64,000 bases of DNA from Saccharomycopsis fibuligera x Saccharomycopsis cf. fibuligera. Its lineage: Eukaryota; Ascomycota; Saccharomycetes; Ascoideales; Saccharomycopsidaceae. The translations under genes and the position numbers were made by a program. Shown here piece by piece: positions 52,148-62,145 of the stretch. How positions within the stretch are numbered: the stretch's first letter is position 1; each line of letters opens with the position of its first letter. Below the pieces are notes generated by a model. The model did not search any database. It had not been told where the DNA came from and saw only the letters and a program-made list of their open reading frames with translations. The stretch lies in the NCBI GenBank assembly GCA_001936135.1, contig CP012816.1, forward strand, positions 3,221,501 to 3,285,500, read 5' to 3'.

Positions 52148-53425
52148 TTGTAGATGATATGTTATCTTTGTTTATATTGGTTGTGGAATGCCGGGGAAAA
52201 AAGTGGAGTAAGACAGTGTCTATGGCATCCAGGGAGACGGATTACCGGATCTAACAACAGCAGAGGTCCTCGGTTTGAAAGAGCCTGGGTGGAACACAGC
52301 ACTGGACGATAGTAAAGATTGGTCAAAAAAGTCAACTTTTGCTGTGGGGACCGATACAGGGAAAAAAGTCAGTGGCCCACACGGCGCTTATGGGGATTTT
52401 GAAGACTGGGGAAAAGCGAAAACACAGAAAAGCAAGGCAGTAAGTGGACGGCCTGTGGACAGAAGGAGCAGGCGGTGTGTGTATTATGTGGGGGTGAGCA
52501 GGGTCTGAGAGCAGATTGGTCACTTAAACGGTAGAGTAGTGCTGCGATGCGTAATTGGCAAACCAACGGCGATTTTATGGAACGCAAAGACAGAAGATAA
52601 AACGAATAAACTAGATGAAGGAAGAAAGAAGGAGGAGTGTTTTGCTGGCTAAGGATCACCGGAGAGCCTGTCTTATTCTATCCGAAATTTTCGTAGGCAC
52701 CAACCAGAGGGAAAATGCCTGAGAGCCAAAAAAAAAAATAAAAAATAAAAAATAAAAAAAAAAGCTCAGAAAAACTGGGAAACCTCGGAATTTCTTTACC
52801 CTGGGGTAGTCTCCTGCCGGGTGATGTGTGGCAATGCGAGCGTAAAATGCCGGGGGGCGTGGCCCTGCAGCGTGGGAGGCCCGAGAGGTGGGGGAGCTCG
52901 CAGTCTCTGTATTTTCAAGGTGCGGTTTACGAGGATTATTGCTGTTATGGAACTGCTACCATTTGATGGGCCAGGTACACCTGACAGTGCGCCACGTTAT
53001 TGAATCGTATTCACTTGACTTTCATAGACGAGCTGGGCACACAGAAAAAACAATTGGCAAAAAAACCATGCTGAGGTACAGAGCCTCACTACCCCAGAAA
53101 GCATAAACCCGACGCATGACAGGGCAGCGAGGAACAGTGTACAACAGCACACGGCAGCAAAGAGCAGCAAAGAGCAGCGAGTGTCTAATCGCGCAGCCGT
53201 TTTTTATCCGGGGGCGCCAGTGGCTCGGACAGCTAGTGGTGATAGTGTCAGTGTCACTCTGCAAGGCTGTTTGTGCTGCTTCAGGCCTCATCGCCGCCCG
53301 AGTTTGTGGTGGGCGCTTCGTGTGGTTCTTTGAGACATCATATTTTTTGGGTTACAGGTATACTAGAAACACTTGATGATGTCTTGCCGCCTTTACTCTT
53401 ACGCTTCAAAGGAACAACTATTAGC
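52148..53425. other. 1.3-kb divergent intergenic region
   Basis: Upstream of both RGT1 (minus) and the spliced gene at 53426 (plus). A run of AAAAAATA units lies at 52,727-52,763. The part 52,800-52,910 and 53,100-53,220 is GC-rich. Open frames here lack domains and mostly start without ATG. The length fits regulated promoters on both sides. Confidence 0.5.
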
Positions 53426-55029
53426 ATGTTCATCTCCACCAGCTCCTCTATGCAGTCCTCCAGCTCACCAAAGTCGTCATCATCTTCATCGGCTTCGGCA
53501 TCGAACTCATCCTCATATTCACCTTCATCGTCGCCAGCATGCCCTTCAAAGACAGATCCTGTAGCCGAAAATGGCGTTTCTCAGTCAGCTTATTCCGCCA
53601 CTCGGTCAGATAATCTTTTGGATAACCCATCAGCTGAAGAGTTCCAAACTGCCAAAAGTCTTTTGGAGCCAAATAAAAATTCAAGTGCCACCACTAGCAC
53701 TTCAGTGGATGTTAAGCGCTACTCAATTGATATGCTAATATCAGTTAGAGATATGATGCCTGAACTAACTGAGCTTTCTGTTGCTTTCACTAACAATCTC
53801 GATGAATTATGGTCTCTAGTGCAAAACACAATTTATCCTCAGGGGGCATTGTCATCTGCGGCATCAACGCGAATCAAAGACCATTATCATTATAATCCTC
53901 ATCATTCTCAAGAAACCGCCAAAAACCGCAGTTACCATCTACAGCAACAAGTTGCTAACAATACCTTACTTAGTCACGAGCATTACTACCATAATGGCAT
54001 TGCAAACAATGCTAACCTATTACAGTTCCCACAATTTTCCCAGCAATACTATCCACGCTATTTGTCCTCCCGAGCTGTACCGGCGGCACTTCCGGCGGCT
54101 AATCAATTTAACATTCATAGCGGTAAGTTTATAGTATAAAGAAACCTCTAATTTCCCCTTCCTAGTTGGAGCATCTCCTTGGGATATTAACCACCAAATG
54201 CTAAGCGCCACCAGCCTTTCTCAATTACGCGGCCGTTGCTGAAGCGATTCCTGGATTAACTTCGTTTGGCTCCTTGCCCTACCAGTACCACAACCAGGCA
54301 AATTTGGAGCAGCAGAAACCCCGCACCAAAGTTAATGTAGATGAAAGTACAGGTGCGAACATGGTTGAAACACAATTCAAGGAAAACCAAGCGCCTTCCA
54401 GCCCTGCTGAGCCTGTCGGTTCAGAAAAAGAAGAGCACCCGAGCAAGATTCAGGAAAAGGAAAGTATCATAACCAAAAATACTGACACCAAGGACCCTGA
54501 ATTTTCGTGCTCTAGCTCTAGCAGCAGCAGTACTACTACCACCACCATAAACACCAACAAAAATAGCAACAGCGTAAACAAGGAAATCAATAATCCTGGT
54601 TTGCAAAAAAGCACAACTATTGGTCCTGAGGTTCATGACCTTAGAGAAGCTGTCAACCATAACGGTCACAGAATCTCTGAAGCCGCCAACAACACATTTT
54701 CTCCAGATTTCGGCCAGGAAAAACTTAGCTCTAAGCAGCGCCGTTACAATAGCATCTACTCTTTTGCTGATTATTCTGACCCTGTGGCTTCGGCAAACGC
54801 TGCATTTCCAGATGGCCCAATTTACCAACAGGAATACACTTCTGACTATATTCTCTATGTGCCTGAAACAAATCAGTATTACTACGTGATAAATAACCCT
54901 TCTCAGCAAGGTATTCCTCAGTATCAATACTATTTGCCTCAATATGACGAAGAAAGTTATTACGAAAAAGAAAGAGAACATGTTTTTGCTCAAAACTATT
55001 ACAATCAATTTTTAGCTGATGGTGCTTAG
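53426..55029 (+). CDS. Putative eIF4E-binding protein, two exons
   Basis: I do not recognise an orthologue. The best model is exon 1 53426-54122 and exon 2 54215-55029, giving 503 residues. Exon 1 begins MFISTSSSMQ, is Ser-rich, and carries KRYSIDMLISVRDMMPEL at about 97-114. YSIDMLI fits the eIF4E-binding pattern YxxxxL-hydrophobic, and the YS start with a following basic residue is like Eap1 and 4E-T. It is followed by a helical stretch (LSVAFTNNLDELWSLVQN). Exon 2 continues with a Ser/Thr/Asn-rich linker and a Tyr-rich C-terminus (YILYVPETNQYYYVINN) of prion-like composition. Without splicing, the first frame stops at 54139 and the second has no ATG near its head, which supports one gene. 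Function in translational control is inferred from the motif alone. Confidence 0.6.
54123..54214 (+). other. Predicted 92-nt intron
   Basis: The donor GTAAGT is at 54123-54128, a TATTAAC branch-like site at 54185-54191 and a CAG acceptor at 54212-54214. Splicing leaves one base (G) from exon 1 and joins it to exon 2 in frame to make an Ala codon. An AAG at 54203-54205 is in the same phase and would add three residues. The TAG at 54163-54165 is out of frame and runs into a stop, so it is not used. Confidence 0.7.
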
Positions 55030-55055
55030 CATTATTATCTTTTTTATCTTTTTTA

Positions 55056-55086
<31 letters not shown>

Positions 55087-55244
55087 GTTACTTTTAATGA
55101 TATAGTTAGTATATTCCTAGTGTACATAATAATAACATTTTTCGTTTGCTTTATTACTTGAGTAGCATAAAACAAAAAAGAAAAACTTTATTTGTATTGA
55201 AAAAAGAAAAACAAAAAAGCAAGTTAAAATTATTTCACATAGGT
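55030..55244. repeat. TATCTTTTTT repeats and 29-base poly(T)
   Basis: Directly after the stop codon of the spliced gene come three TATCTTTTTT-like units (55,036-55,057) merging into 29 T residues (55058-55086). The gene is convergent with SEC62, and this region probably contains both 3' ends. Confidence 0.8.
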
Positions 55245-56108
55245 TTATTCCTCAACTTCCTCCAAAAACACTTTTCTGCCGGTTGCTGTAGCATCACCAG
55301 CGCTTGTAGACTTTTCTGGAATTACATCTGCTTTTTCTTTACTATTTTCCAAAGCGGCAGCTTTCTTTGCTAATTTAGCAGCTTTAGCTTTCTTCTTTTC
55401 AGCAAGCTTAGCGGCCTTTGGATCTAGCACCTCATTGCCCCATCCGTACGTTGGAACAAAAGACTCAACAAAACCACAGTCAGCAAAAAGATTAGGGAAA
55501 AGCCAAAAACCGGGTTTCAAGATTGGATAGGTTATACAGAAAATCACCAATCTGACAATTGCCATGGCGAAAAACAACACAATAAGCCCCAAGAATCCCA
55601 TAGACAAGTACCAAACATATAATCTTAACTTGTATGGCCACAATGGGAACAAAATCAAGCCAAACACTACCGCGAGGAAAAGAATACCGTAAAGCACTGC
55701 AAATGGATTAGGAACATCATAGTTCCACAAGTAGTACTCATCTGGTTGCAATGTAGCTTTCGGGTCAATGATAAGATTAGGAAATCCTTTTTCAATATTG
55801 AGTTCTTTTTCTCTAGCTTCGTCCACAGTAATTTTGTTCACCGGAAAAACAAGTCCTGATTTGATAATTTCGATATAATATCTCATTGCATCTTGTTCAT
55901 TGGCAATAACGGGGAGGATTGGAGATTTCTTTTGCTGTTTTTGGTAGTTTGGTGATAAAAGAGCTCTTACGGCACGCTTGTAACGAAAAAAGTCAACTTT
56001 TTTGGATGGATGAAGAAGCCCCTGTCTTTGCTTGAGTAATGGGTCATGACGAATAGCTTTAGCAATAGCCACTGCTTGTGGGTTTTTAGCTGGACCTTGA
56101 GTGGACAT
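55245..56108 (-). CDS. SEC62: ER protein translocation subunit Sec62
   Basis: A 287-residue membrane protein of the Sec63 complex, which drives post-translational import into the endoplasmic reticulum. The cytosolic N-terminal part (RQGLLHPSKKVDFFRYKRAVRAL, near 28-50) is the conserved Sec62 start. Two membrane segments follow at about 136-154 and 164-192, with a tight turn between them (PLWPYKLR), placing both ends in the cytosol. After the second segment comes the conserved FWLFPNLFADCGFVESFVPTYGW, then a Lys/Ala-rich and acidic tail. Length matches yeast Sec62 (274). The ATG at 56108 is unambiguous. Confidence 0.96.
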   Translation of the reverse strand: MSTQGPAKNPQAVAIAKAIRHDPLLKQRQGLLHPSKKVDFFRYKRAVRALLSPNYQKQQKKSPILPVIANEQDAMRYYIEIIKSGLVFPVNKITVDEAREKELNIEKGFPNLIIDPKATLQPDEYYLWNYDVPNPFAVLYGILFLAVVFGLILFPLWPYKLRLYVWYLSMGFLGLIVLFFAMAIVRLVIFCITYPILKPGFWLFPNLFADCGFVESFVPTYGWGNEVLDPKAAKLAEKKKAKAAKLAKKAAALENSKEKADVIPEKSTSAGDATATGRKVFLEEVEE

Positions 56109-56901
56109 TGTGGTTGGTTGATAATTTATAAAACTTTATTGATAATTTATTATGCAAAATATGCAGTGATGGTAATATTAAATGCCGTAACGGTTTGATT
56201 TACAATTTTAAAAAACACCAGGTTTTTAATAAGCTGCAATTTGAACAAACGAAAAGGCAAAAACACTCAGACAACGAAGCAAAGACGAATACGTGAATGA
56301 GTAGTGATAGATGGGTAAAAACGCAAATAAACAAGTATGAAAACAAAATCGTTTAAACGTTAGTTGACAAAAAATGAATTGAAATGGAAAAAACAAGAAA
56401 TGTGGTAGGTAAAGTGAGTCAATGATGTGGTGATGACTTTGTATCTCCTGTGTTTCTTCGCCAACAATCTCAATGCGATAATAACAGAGTATCATCTGTT
56501 TTCCTTTTTTTTTTTCTCTTGTAGTTTCTTAGTGGTTTCTTTCTTCCTTCTATCAACAGCATTCTGTGTTATGAGCACTGTGTAAAATCTATGACCGGAT
56601 AACCTTCCGAGACTGCTGTCTAGCAATTTTTTGGTCGCTGTGTGCCACACAAGAGAAGCAACAGAAACAAAAAAAAATTGCAACTCGGTGTACGAAATAA
56701 CAAACGCTTTTTAATCTGACTAGAAAGTATTTCTCATTTCCTCCATTTTAGTCAAACTAACAAAATCGGGTCGTCACCGACTGTGTATCATATTAAATTC
56801 TAACTGTAGTTCCAATTATTAAATTTTGAATCAAAGGATTTTATTTTCTGAGAACTAACCAACAAATCTTAATACATCAGCACAAAAGCTAATTTCCAAA
56901 A
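56109..56901. other. Divergent promoter region, SEC62 and MGR2
   Basis: About 790 AT-rich bases serving both genes. A T/C-rich run near 56,503-56,560 is the only compositional feature. No gene or repeat supported. Confidence 0.5.
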
Positions 56902-57258
56902 ATGCCTCCAGTTCAAAGAGTCCAATATGCCCAAGAAATGTCCGTGTTTGAGAAATTCAAGATGGGTGCCCTTATGGGTGGTACCGTTGGTGTAATGGTC
57001 GGTGTGGTGTTTGGTGGCTATGCTATCATGAGCCAAGGTCCTGGACCAAATGGGTACATGAGAACATTGGGTCAATACATTGGTGGTTCTGCTGCCACTT
57101 TTGGTCTCTTTATGTCTATTGGGTCAGTTATCAGATCTGAAGAAAGTCAAGAAAGCAGATGGAAACATTTGCAGCAGAATGCTTTCAAGAGTGGCAACGG
57201 GTTGAGACAAGCGCAAAGAATGAAGTTATATGGTGATTTTTACCAGAGATCGAACTAA
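56902..57258 (+). CDS. MGR2: TIM23 translocase subunit Mgr2
   Basis: A 118-residue inner mitochondrial membrane protein, homologous to human ROMO1. It couples Tim21 to the TIM23 presequence translocase and controls lateral release of membrane proteins. Two glycine-rich membrane segments, about 21-47 ([23 protein letters not shown]) and 60-80 ([19 protein letters not shown]), contain GxxxG-type packing motifs. The first residues MPPVQR and the charged end fit yeast Mgr2 (113 residues). All leucines are TTG, CTT, CTC or TTA; no CTG. Confidence 0.95.
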   Translation: MPPVQRVQYAQEMSVFEKFKMGALMGGTVGVMVGVVFGGYAIMSQGPGPNGYMRTLGQYIGGSAATFGLFMSIGSVIRSEESQESRWKHLQQNAFKSGNGLRQAQRMKLYGDFYQRSN

Positions 57259-57942
57259 TGTACCAAATTAAAAAATAAGAACAAAACTCAGCTCGATAAA
57301 AACATGAAATGTGCTATGGATGCTGCTTTATTTGGCGTTATTGAGTTTGCTTGATCTATATTTTAAACTAGCTTATTAGTTGGTATAATGTGTCTTTAAA
57401 GATCCGAACAATTTCATTGATATTACAACTACTTTTTTCAATATCAATGGTTAAAATTTTATCATTTTTCGTTTCTTGTCTTCTCTTATTAGCTTATGGT
57501 CAAACAGCCGTCTTATCTAGCCTTTTCTCCCATTTGCCATCTTTTAAACTTTCGCTAATCATAATAGTTGGTTGCCGTTTTCCCTGTATATATTACGTTA
57601 TTACTTGAAAACCAGCAAGATATTAACAACCTTTTAGACAAATGATTGAATGAATTAATGAACCAGTTTTATTGTACATCGTGCTCGAATTTTCTCTTTC
57701 TAGCATACTAAATTGTTATGTAGAGAGACTTGCAAGCACTCAAGCATTATTAGTCAGTAAACTGAGAACTAGAACAATCATGATAATACAAAAGTATAAG
57801 TCTATTTTAATATAGAATAATATATCTAAAAACCATACATAGAAGGCTAAAAACATTGTAACAGAGGGTCTTACCAATAATGACATTCAGCCTCGTATTC
57901 ACTTCATCTCGCTCAAATATTCCTTAATCTCAACAAGTGCAC
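57259..57942. other. Convergent intergenic region
   Basis: Between the 3' ends of MGR2 and LTP1. AT-rich. One short frame with a signal-peptide-like start (ATG near 57,447, about 50 codons) was noted but has no other support. Confidence 0.5.
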
Positions 57943-58804
57943 TCAAAACTGCTCCTCTAAAAACTTTTTTGAAAAATAATTCACTTGTTCAAAACACATT
58001 TCGAATCCAGCCATATCAGCATCATACCAAGGATCGGCAATTTCTGACCTCAATCCAGATTTAGAGTCATTATATTCTCCAAACAACACCACTTTTGCCT
58101 TTGACCCCTTTGGTTTAATTCTATTCATTGCACGCACATGGCCTGAATCCATACCAAATAAGAAGTCAAATTTATTAAAATCTGCGCTGCTTATCTTTTG
58201 ACCACGATGATGGTATTGTATACCGTTGGCTTTGAGCACTTGGCTCGTTCTATAATCAGCTAGAAGAAAAAACATGTTAGCATTTATTATCGTTGACAAC
58301 AAAAAATGCAGGCATTATCATTTTGAACATTAAAAAGAATTAAACTAAAGTTAAAAACCAAATTTCTTTGTTTTATTGATACTTACGTGAATCACCGACA
58401 TGGTATCCTGTCACACCAAACGAATCTATTTTGTCAAATTTGTCCTCAAGACCCATTTGTTTAACCAAGTGGGCGAAAACACCTATTTGCAACATCTGTT
58501 AGCTTTACATATCCCAAAAACTCAAAAACTCATAGAAATCAATCACATTATCCTCATAGGTAAAATAGCACTGAATATAAGGTGGAACTTAACAGGATAA
58601 TTCAACTTAACTTAACAGGATAATTCAACTTAATCTTGACTTAATTTGCATTGGTTTCACAATTTGTCCCAAGCAGAAAGAAAAAAAATTTAAAGACCAA
58701 AATTACTCCTTTCAGGATTCCGACATACCTTCAGCCATAGTAGAACGGCAAATGTTACCGGTGCACACAAAGGCGACTGAAAGATTATTAGATGATTTTG
58801 TCAT
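57943..58804 (-). CDS. LTP1: Low-molecular-weight protein tyrosine phosphatase Ltp1, three exons
   Basis: A 162-residue phosphatase assembled from exon 1 58804-58729, exon 2 58482-58387 and exon 3 58259-57943. Exon 1 carries the P-loop VCTGNICRST (Cys14, Arg20), the CX5R active site. Exon 2 gives VFAHLVKQMGLEDKFDKID and GYHVGDS. Exon 3 restores PDYRTSQVL, FLFGMD and the acid-loop ADPWYDAD. Intron 1 (58728-58483) has a GTATGT donor, a GCTAAC branch and an ATAG acceptor; intron 2 (58386-58260) has GTAAGT, TGCTAAC and CTAG. Joining the exons rebuilds GDSPDYRT, which aligns with yeast Ltp1 GESPDHRT, and the total length equals yeast Ltp1 (161). Intron 1 contains a direct repeat. Confidence 0.95.
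58586..58634. repeat. LTP1: Tandem duplication inside LTP1 intron 1
   Basis: The sequence AACTTAACAGGATAATTC is present twice in tandem with a short spacer, in plus-strand coordinates from about 58586 to 58634. It lies in the middle of intron 1 and away from the splice signals. Confidence 0.85.
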
Positions 58805-59219
58805 TGCTTTTGCTATCTATACTTATGCTATTTAGGTAATATGCAGTCAGATTACGCTTAGATCACAGTATCTCAAGATCAAGATCTGGAAAAAGAAATG
58901 TGCTTGAGTTGATGTATAGTTAATCCTCGTTTTTCTCTCCAAGCGAGACACCATTGCGGTTTGGAGCGATTGCAAAGAATAATAATTAACATGCATGAAG
59001 ATACAGAGCTTGGCTGGATGTAATAGGATCCACTACAATTCACCAAGTGAAGATAATATTATGGTAAATTATTTTATAAGCCTTCAAGTAGGATTCGCTT
59101 TTTTATTTGTATTGAACTTTTAAAAATTATAGATTCAATTGAATAAGGAAACAAAAATGCTGTTAAATTTGCTCTAATTGAGCTGCCAGGACAACAAACG
59201 TGATAATTTTGATAGACAC
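58805..59219. other. Intergenic: LTP1 promoter and carboxypeptidase 3' flank
   Basis: About 415 AT-rich bases between two minus-strand genes. No repeat or RNA gene recognised. Confidence 0.5.
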
Positions 59220-61079
59220 TCACTCATGGTCAAAATCAGCAACTGAGTTGATAGTTCTCAAATATTCATAATAAAACCCAATAATTTTCAAATGGTCATC
59301 AATTTCAACAAACTCGTCAACACTGTGGATCCCGTTTCCTGATCCTTCATCATCTGCGCTAGTCACGGACCCTGGCTCATATCTGTAGATATTATTAGTC
59401 AATCTCCAATAGCTCTTAGTGTCTGTATTACCGGTGGAAATACTAGGAGCAACAATTAATTCATTGTCGACAGCAAGGGCAACATCTTCATAAAAGTGCC
59501 TCAACGTGCCGCTGAAAACATCCCAAACATCGCCATTCCATGGAGTCACTGGTGCAACAGATAACGCATCAATCAAAGTGTAATTAAAGTACCCATTCTT
59601 TGGATCGCTAGCTTTTCTCACTTCTTTACCATCAACAATGACTCCCAAATCATTAGCTTCTGCTATTTTAAGAATGTTTCCAGTCAATTTGTCGACAACT
59701 TCCTCAACGCTGGATTCAACAGAAATTCTAGTATTAATGAGTGCAGTTGCAGATTCTGGTAAAGCATTAGCCTTGACGCCACCATAGATAATATCAACTG
59801 CTTGTGAAGTGCCAATAAGATATTTAAAGCCCTTATTTTGAGAAAGGTAATCAACAATTTTTTGGTTAGCATTGCGGTCAATACCAGCTCTAAGAATATT
59901 TCTCTTCAATTCATCGTCAATAGAACTTGAGTGAGATGCATAACACTGCAAAAATCCAAACGTTGGGTTGACATTGGTGAAAAGCGGGTCAAATGGTGTG
60001 CTTTCAATTTCAGCAATTACTTGTGAAAGAAGACCAATGGAAGTATGATCTGGTGGTACTGAAGAATGGCCACCAGCGGTGTTCAAAGTGATCAAGTTAT
60101 CAACATATCCTTTCTCACCAGTAGCCACTGGTACGATATATCTATCGTCAAATTTCGTAATACCTGAGTTGCCCTCGTCAATAATAGCATAAAGTGAATT
60201 AGTTCCGTACTCATTTTCCAAGAATTCGCTTATCTTGGAAGCACCTAACAATCCAGAAGCTTCTTCATCATATCCAAAACCCAAAAGCACGGTTCTTTTC
60301 GGTTGGAAATCATGTTCAAGCAATAATTCAACACTTTCCAATAACCCAATTAGTAAGTTTTTGCAATCAGAGGCTCCTCTACCCCAAACCTTGTTCCCAT
60401 CGTAGTGACCGCTGAATGGGGAGTAAGTCCATCTATCTTCACTGGACCAGTCAACAGGAACAACATCCTGATGAGCGGTCAACAACAATGGCTTAAGAGT
60501 GGAGTTGGTGCCTTGCCAAGTGTAAACCAAACCGTGTTTATTGACCTTATCAAGCTTCAAGCTAGAGTGCACTTTGGGAAAAGTTTTGGCCAAGTATTCG
60601 TGAAACTGAATGAAGGGCTTGAAATTATCGCTATCAATGTCTCTCCAGCCATCCTGAATTTCTGTAGCAATTTTAACTGCGTTGCCTAACTTGGAAGCAG
60701 AATTGTCGCGAAATTCGGTATCATTCAAGATCACATTGAGAGTAGCTTTGAAGTCCTCGAAGTCCTCTGGAATGATTTTTTTACTAATTGGACACAAAGA
60801 ATCATCGCCATGGTGTGGAGATTCAAAGTGCAATTGGCTGTGTTTTGCCATTGAGCATCCTGGAAAGCTATCGGCTATCTTTTCGGTGCATATCAAGAAG
60901 AAGCCAGAAAGAATTAGAGCAATGCTCAACTTAACTAAAACGTTGCTTCTTACGTACGTTTGTGCTGGTGCTCGTGCTGTTGCTGGTGCTGGTAACTGTT
61001 GCACAACTGGTTCGTTAGAATGTAAACGTCCTTTTTTAGTATCCATATTGGAGTAATTAGTTAATTTTTCATCTGCCAT
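59220..61079 (-). CDS. CPS1: Vacuolar carboxypeptidase S-like M20 peptidase
   Basis: A 619-residue zinc metallopeptidase of the M20 family that should release C-terminal residues from small peptides in the vacuole, feeding nitrogen supply. A single N-terminal membrane anchor (VLVKLSIALILSGFFLICTE) acts as signal-anchor. Catalytic and metal residues are intact: His and Asp of TAHQDVVP, Asp of GRGASDCKN, the Glu pair in YDEEASG, IDEGNSG, and the late His of GIHSVDE. Asn-X-Ser/Thr sites fit a glycosylated luminal domain. Two ATGs compete: 61079 (used here) and 61046 (MDTKKG), the latter matching the start of its paralogue. It is head-to-head with that paralogue, with a shared 1.07-kb promoter region. 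Yeast CPS1 is nitrogen-regulated. Confidence 0.92.
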   Translation of the reverse strand: MADEKLTNYSNMDTKKGRLHSNEPVVQQLPAPATARAPAQTYVRSNVLVKLSIALILSGFFLICTEKIADSFPGCSMAKHSQLHFESPHHGDDSLCPISKKIIPEDFEDFKATLNVILNDTEFRDNSASKLGNAVKIATEIQDGWRDIDSDNFKPFIQFHEYLAKTFPKVHSSLKLDKVNKHGLVYTWQGTNSTLKPLLLTAHQDVVPVDWSSEDRWTYSPFSGHYDGNKVWGRGASDCKNLLIGLLESVELLLEHDFQPKRTVLLGFGYDEEASGLLGASKISEFLENEYGTNSLYAIIDEGNSGITKFDDRYIVPVATGEKGYVDNLITLNTAGGHSSVPPDHTSIGLLSQVIAEIESTPFDPLFTNVNPTFGFLQCYASHSSSIDDELKRNILRAGIDRNANQKIVDYLSQNKGFKYLIGTSQAVDIIYGGVKANALPESATALINTRISVESSVEEVVDKLTGNILKIAEANDLGVIVDGKEVRKASDPKNGYFNYTLIDALSVAPVTPWNGDVWDVFSGTLRHFYEDVALAVDNELIVAPSISTGNTDTKSYWRLTNNIYRYEPGSVTSADDEGSGNGIHSVDEFVEIDDHLKIIGFYYEYLRTINSVADFDHE

Positions 61080-62145
61080 TGTTGCCCTAAGGCCAACCAA
61101 TTCAAACACAAGTATCAAACAGTTAAGCAAATTAATGTGAACTGAAGAAATCGGCTGTTACTATCAGGAAGGCAGGGTATTCGAAAACTCCAGTTTAACG
61201 GTGTCTAAAGGCATCTCCTCTTTCACATCCTATTTTTCCCATCAAGGTAACTATCCTGGGCCGCACTATCATGCATAATCAACATCCACACACCAGCAGT
61301 GCGCTTGCGCTTCTCAACATGGCAAAATTAAATAATTCAGCATCAACTGTATTTGAGCAAATTTCGATTATAATCAAACACAAGTTCTGTGACAGGTTTT
61401 TTGGCATTCATTGTAAATGCTAGCGTAATTGATATGATCATGTTGACTATTCGGCAGCGTGCACGGATTCCCAACTGTTCCTTTCTTTAAAATATCATAT
61501 CGAAGTAAAAGATTTTAAGAAAACTTAACTTTCTGGTATAATATGCTGTGTTTAGTTATCATTATTAACAGTATACAATTAAAGACAGTGTATATAGTAG
61601 TGGGAAAGTGAGACTGAAAAGGAAGATGCCAAAGTCGCATTTTTTTACTACTGCTTACTTATTTTTTAAAGAATCGGATATTATCTATTTGGATGAGGAT
61701 GCAACTGAGTTTTTGAATCATTAGTTCAACAGGGGTTCGTATGTAATTGTTTGCGTTCTGAAGTGAACAACATTAAGTACACTAAATCTAATAAATGCAG
61801 CAACAACAAGTGTGGACCTTCCTCCTACGTTATCACTGCGGCATTAGGGACCGGAGACAGGTCTTTCGGGGCAGCTTTTCCGCCGGCGCTATTGAGTCAA
61901 CTCTGGCTGATATGGCGCGTATGCTTATCCGCAATAGGCTCCTGCAGCCACATATTGTGTAGAGAAGCATAGCGTTGGTTGGCGGCCCTGGCGCAATCCT
62001 CGGGGCGATAACTATAGCACAGTCGGACCATCTATATAAGCAGCAGACCTTCTTCGTGTCTCTTCGCTGGCTTGAATTTATATCAACAAAACCCAAGAAA
62101 AAGTCAATTTCTTATCCCAACCTTTACTCTTGCCATTACATTGCA
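61080..62145. other. Shared promoter region of the two carboxypeptidase genes
   Basis: A 1.07-kb region between divergent genes. GATA-type cores occur on both strands (for example CTTATC near 61,925 and GATAAC near 62,007), which would suit nitrogen control through GATA factors, although such short sites are frequent by chance. The part 61,800-62,030 is GC-rich. Confidence 0.5.
62033..62040 (+). promoter_or_regulatory. TATA box for the plus-strand carboxypeptidase
   Basis: TATATAAG 113 bases before the ATG at 62146, on the coding strand. It argues for that ATG and against the upstream in-frame TTG at 61975, which lies before the TATA box. Confidence 0.7.

Noticed and set aside
54163-54165. 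TAG as the 3' splice site of the eIF4E-binding candidate
   Set aside because: It is out of phase with exon 2 and leads to a stop at 54202; the CAG at 54212-54214 is in phase and follows the branch-like site.
57390-57608. Short frame with a signal-peptide-like start between MGR2 and LTP1
   Set aside because: Very short mature part, AT-rich convergent 3' region and no supporting motif.
61975-62145. N-terminal extension of the plus-strand carboxypeptidase
   Set aside because: It has no ATG (opens with TTG) and would start upstream of the TATA box at 62033.
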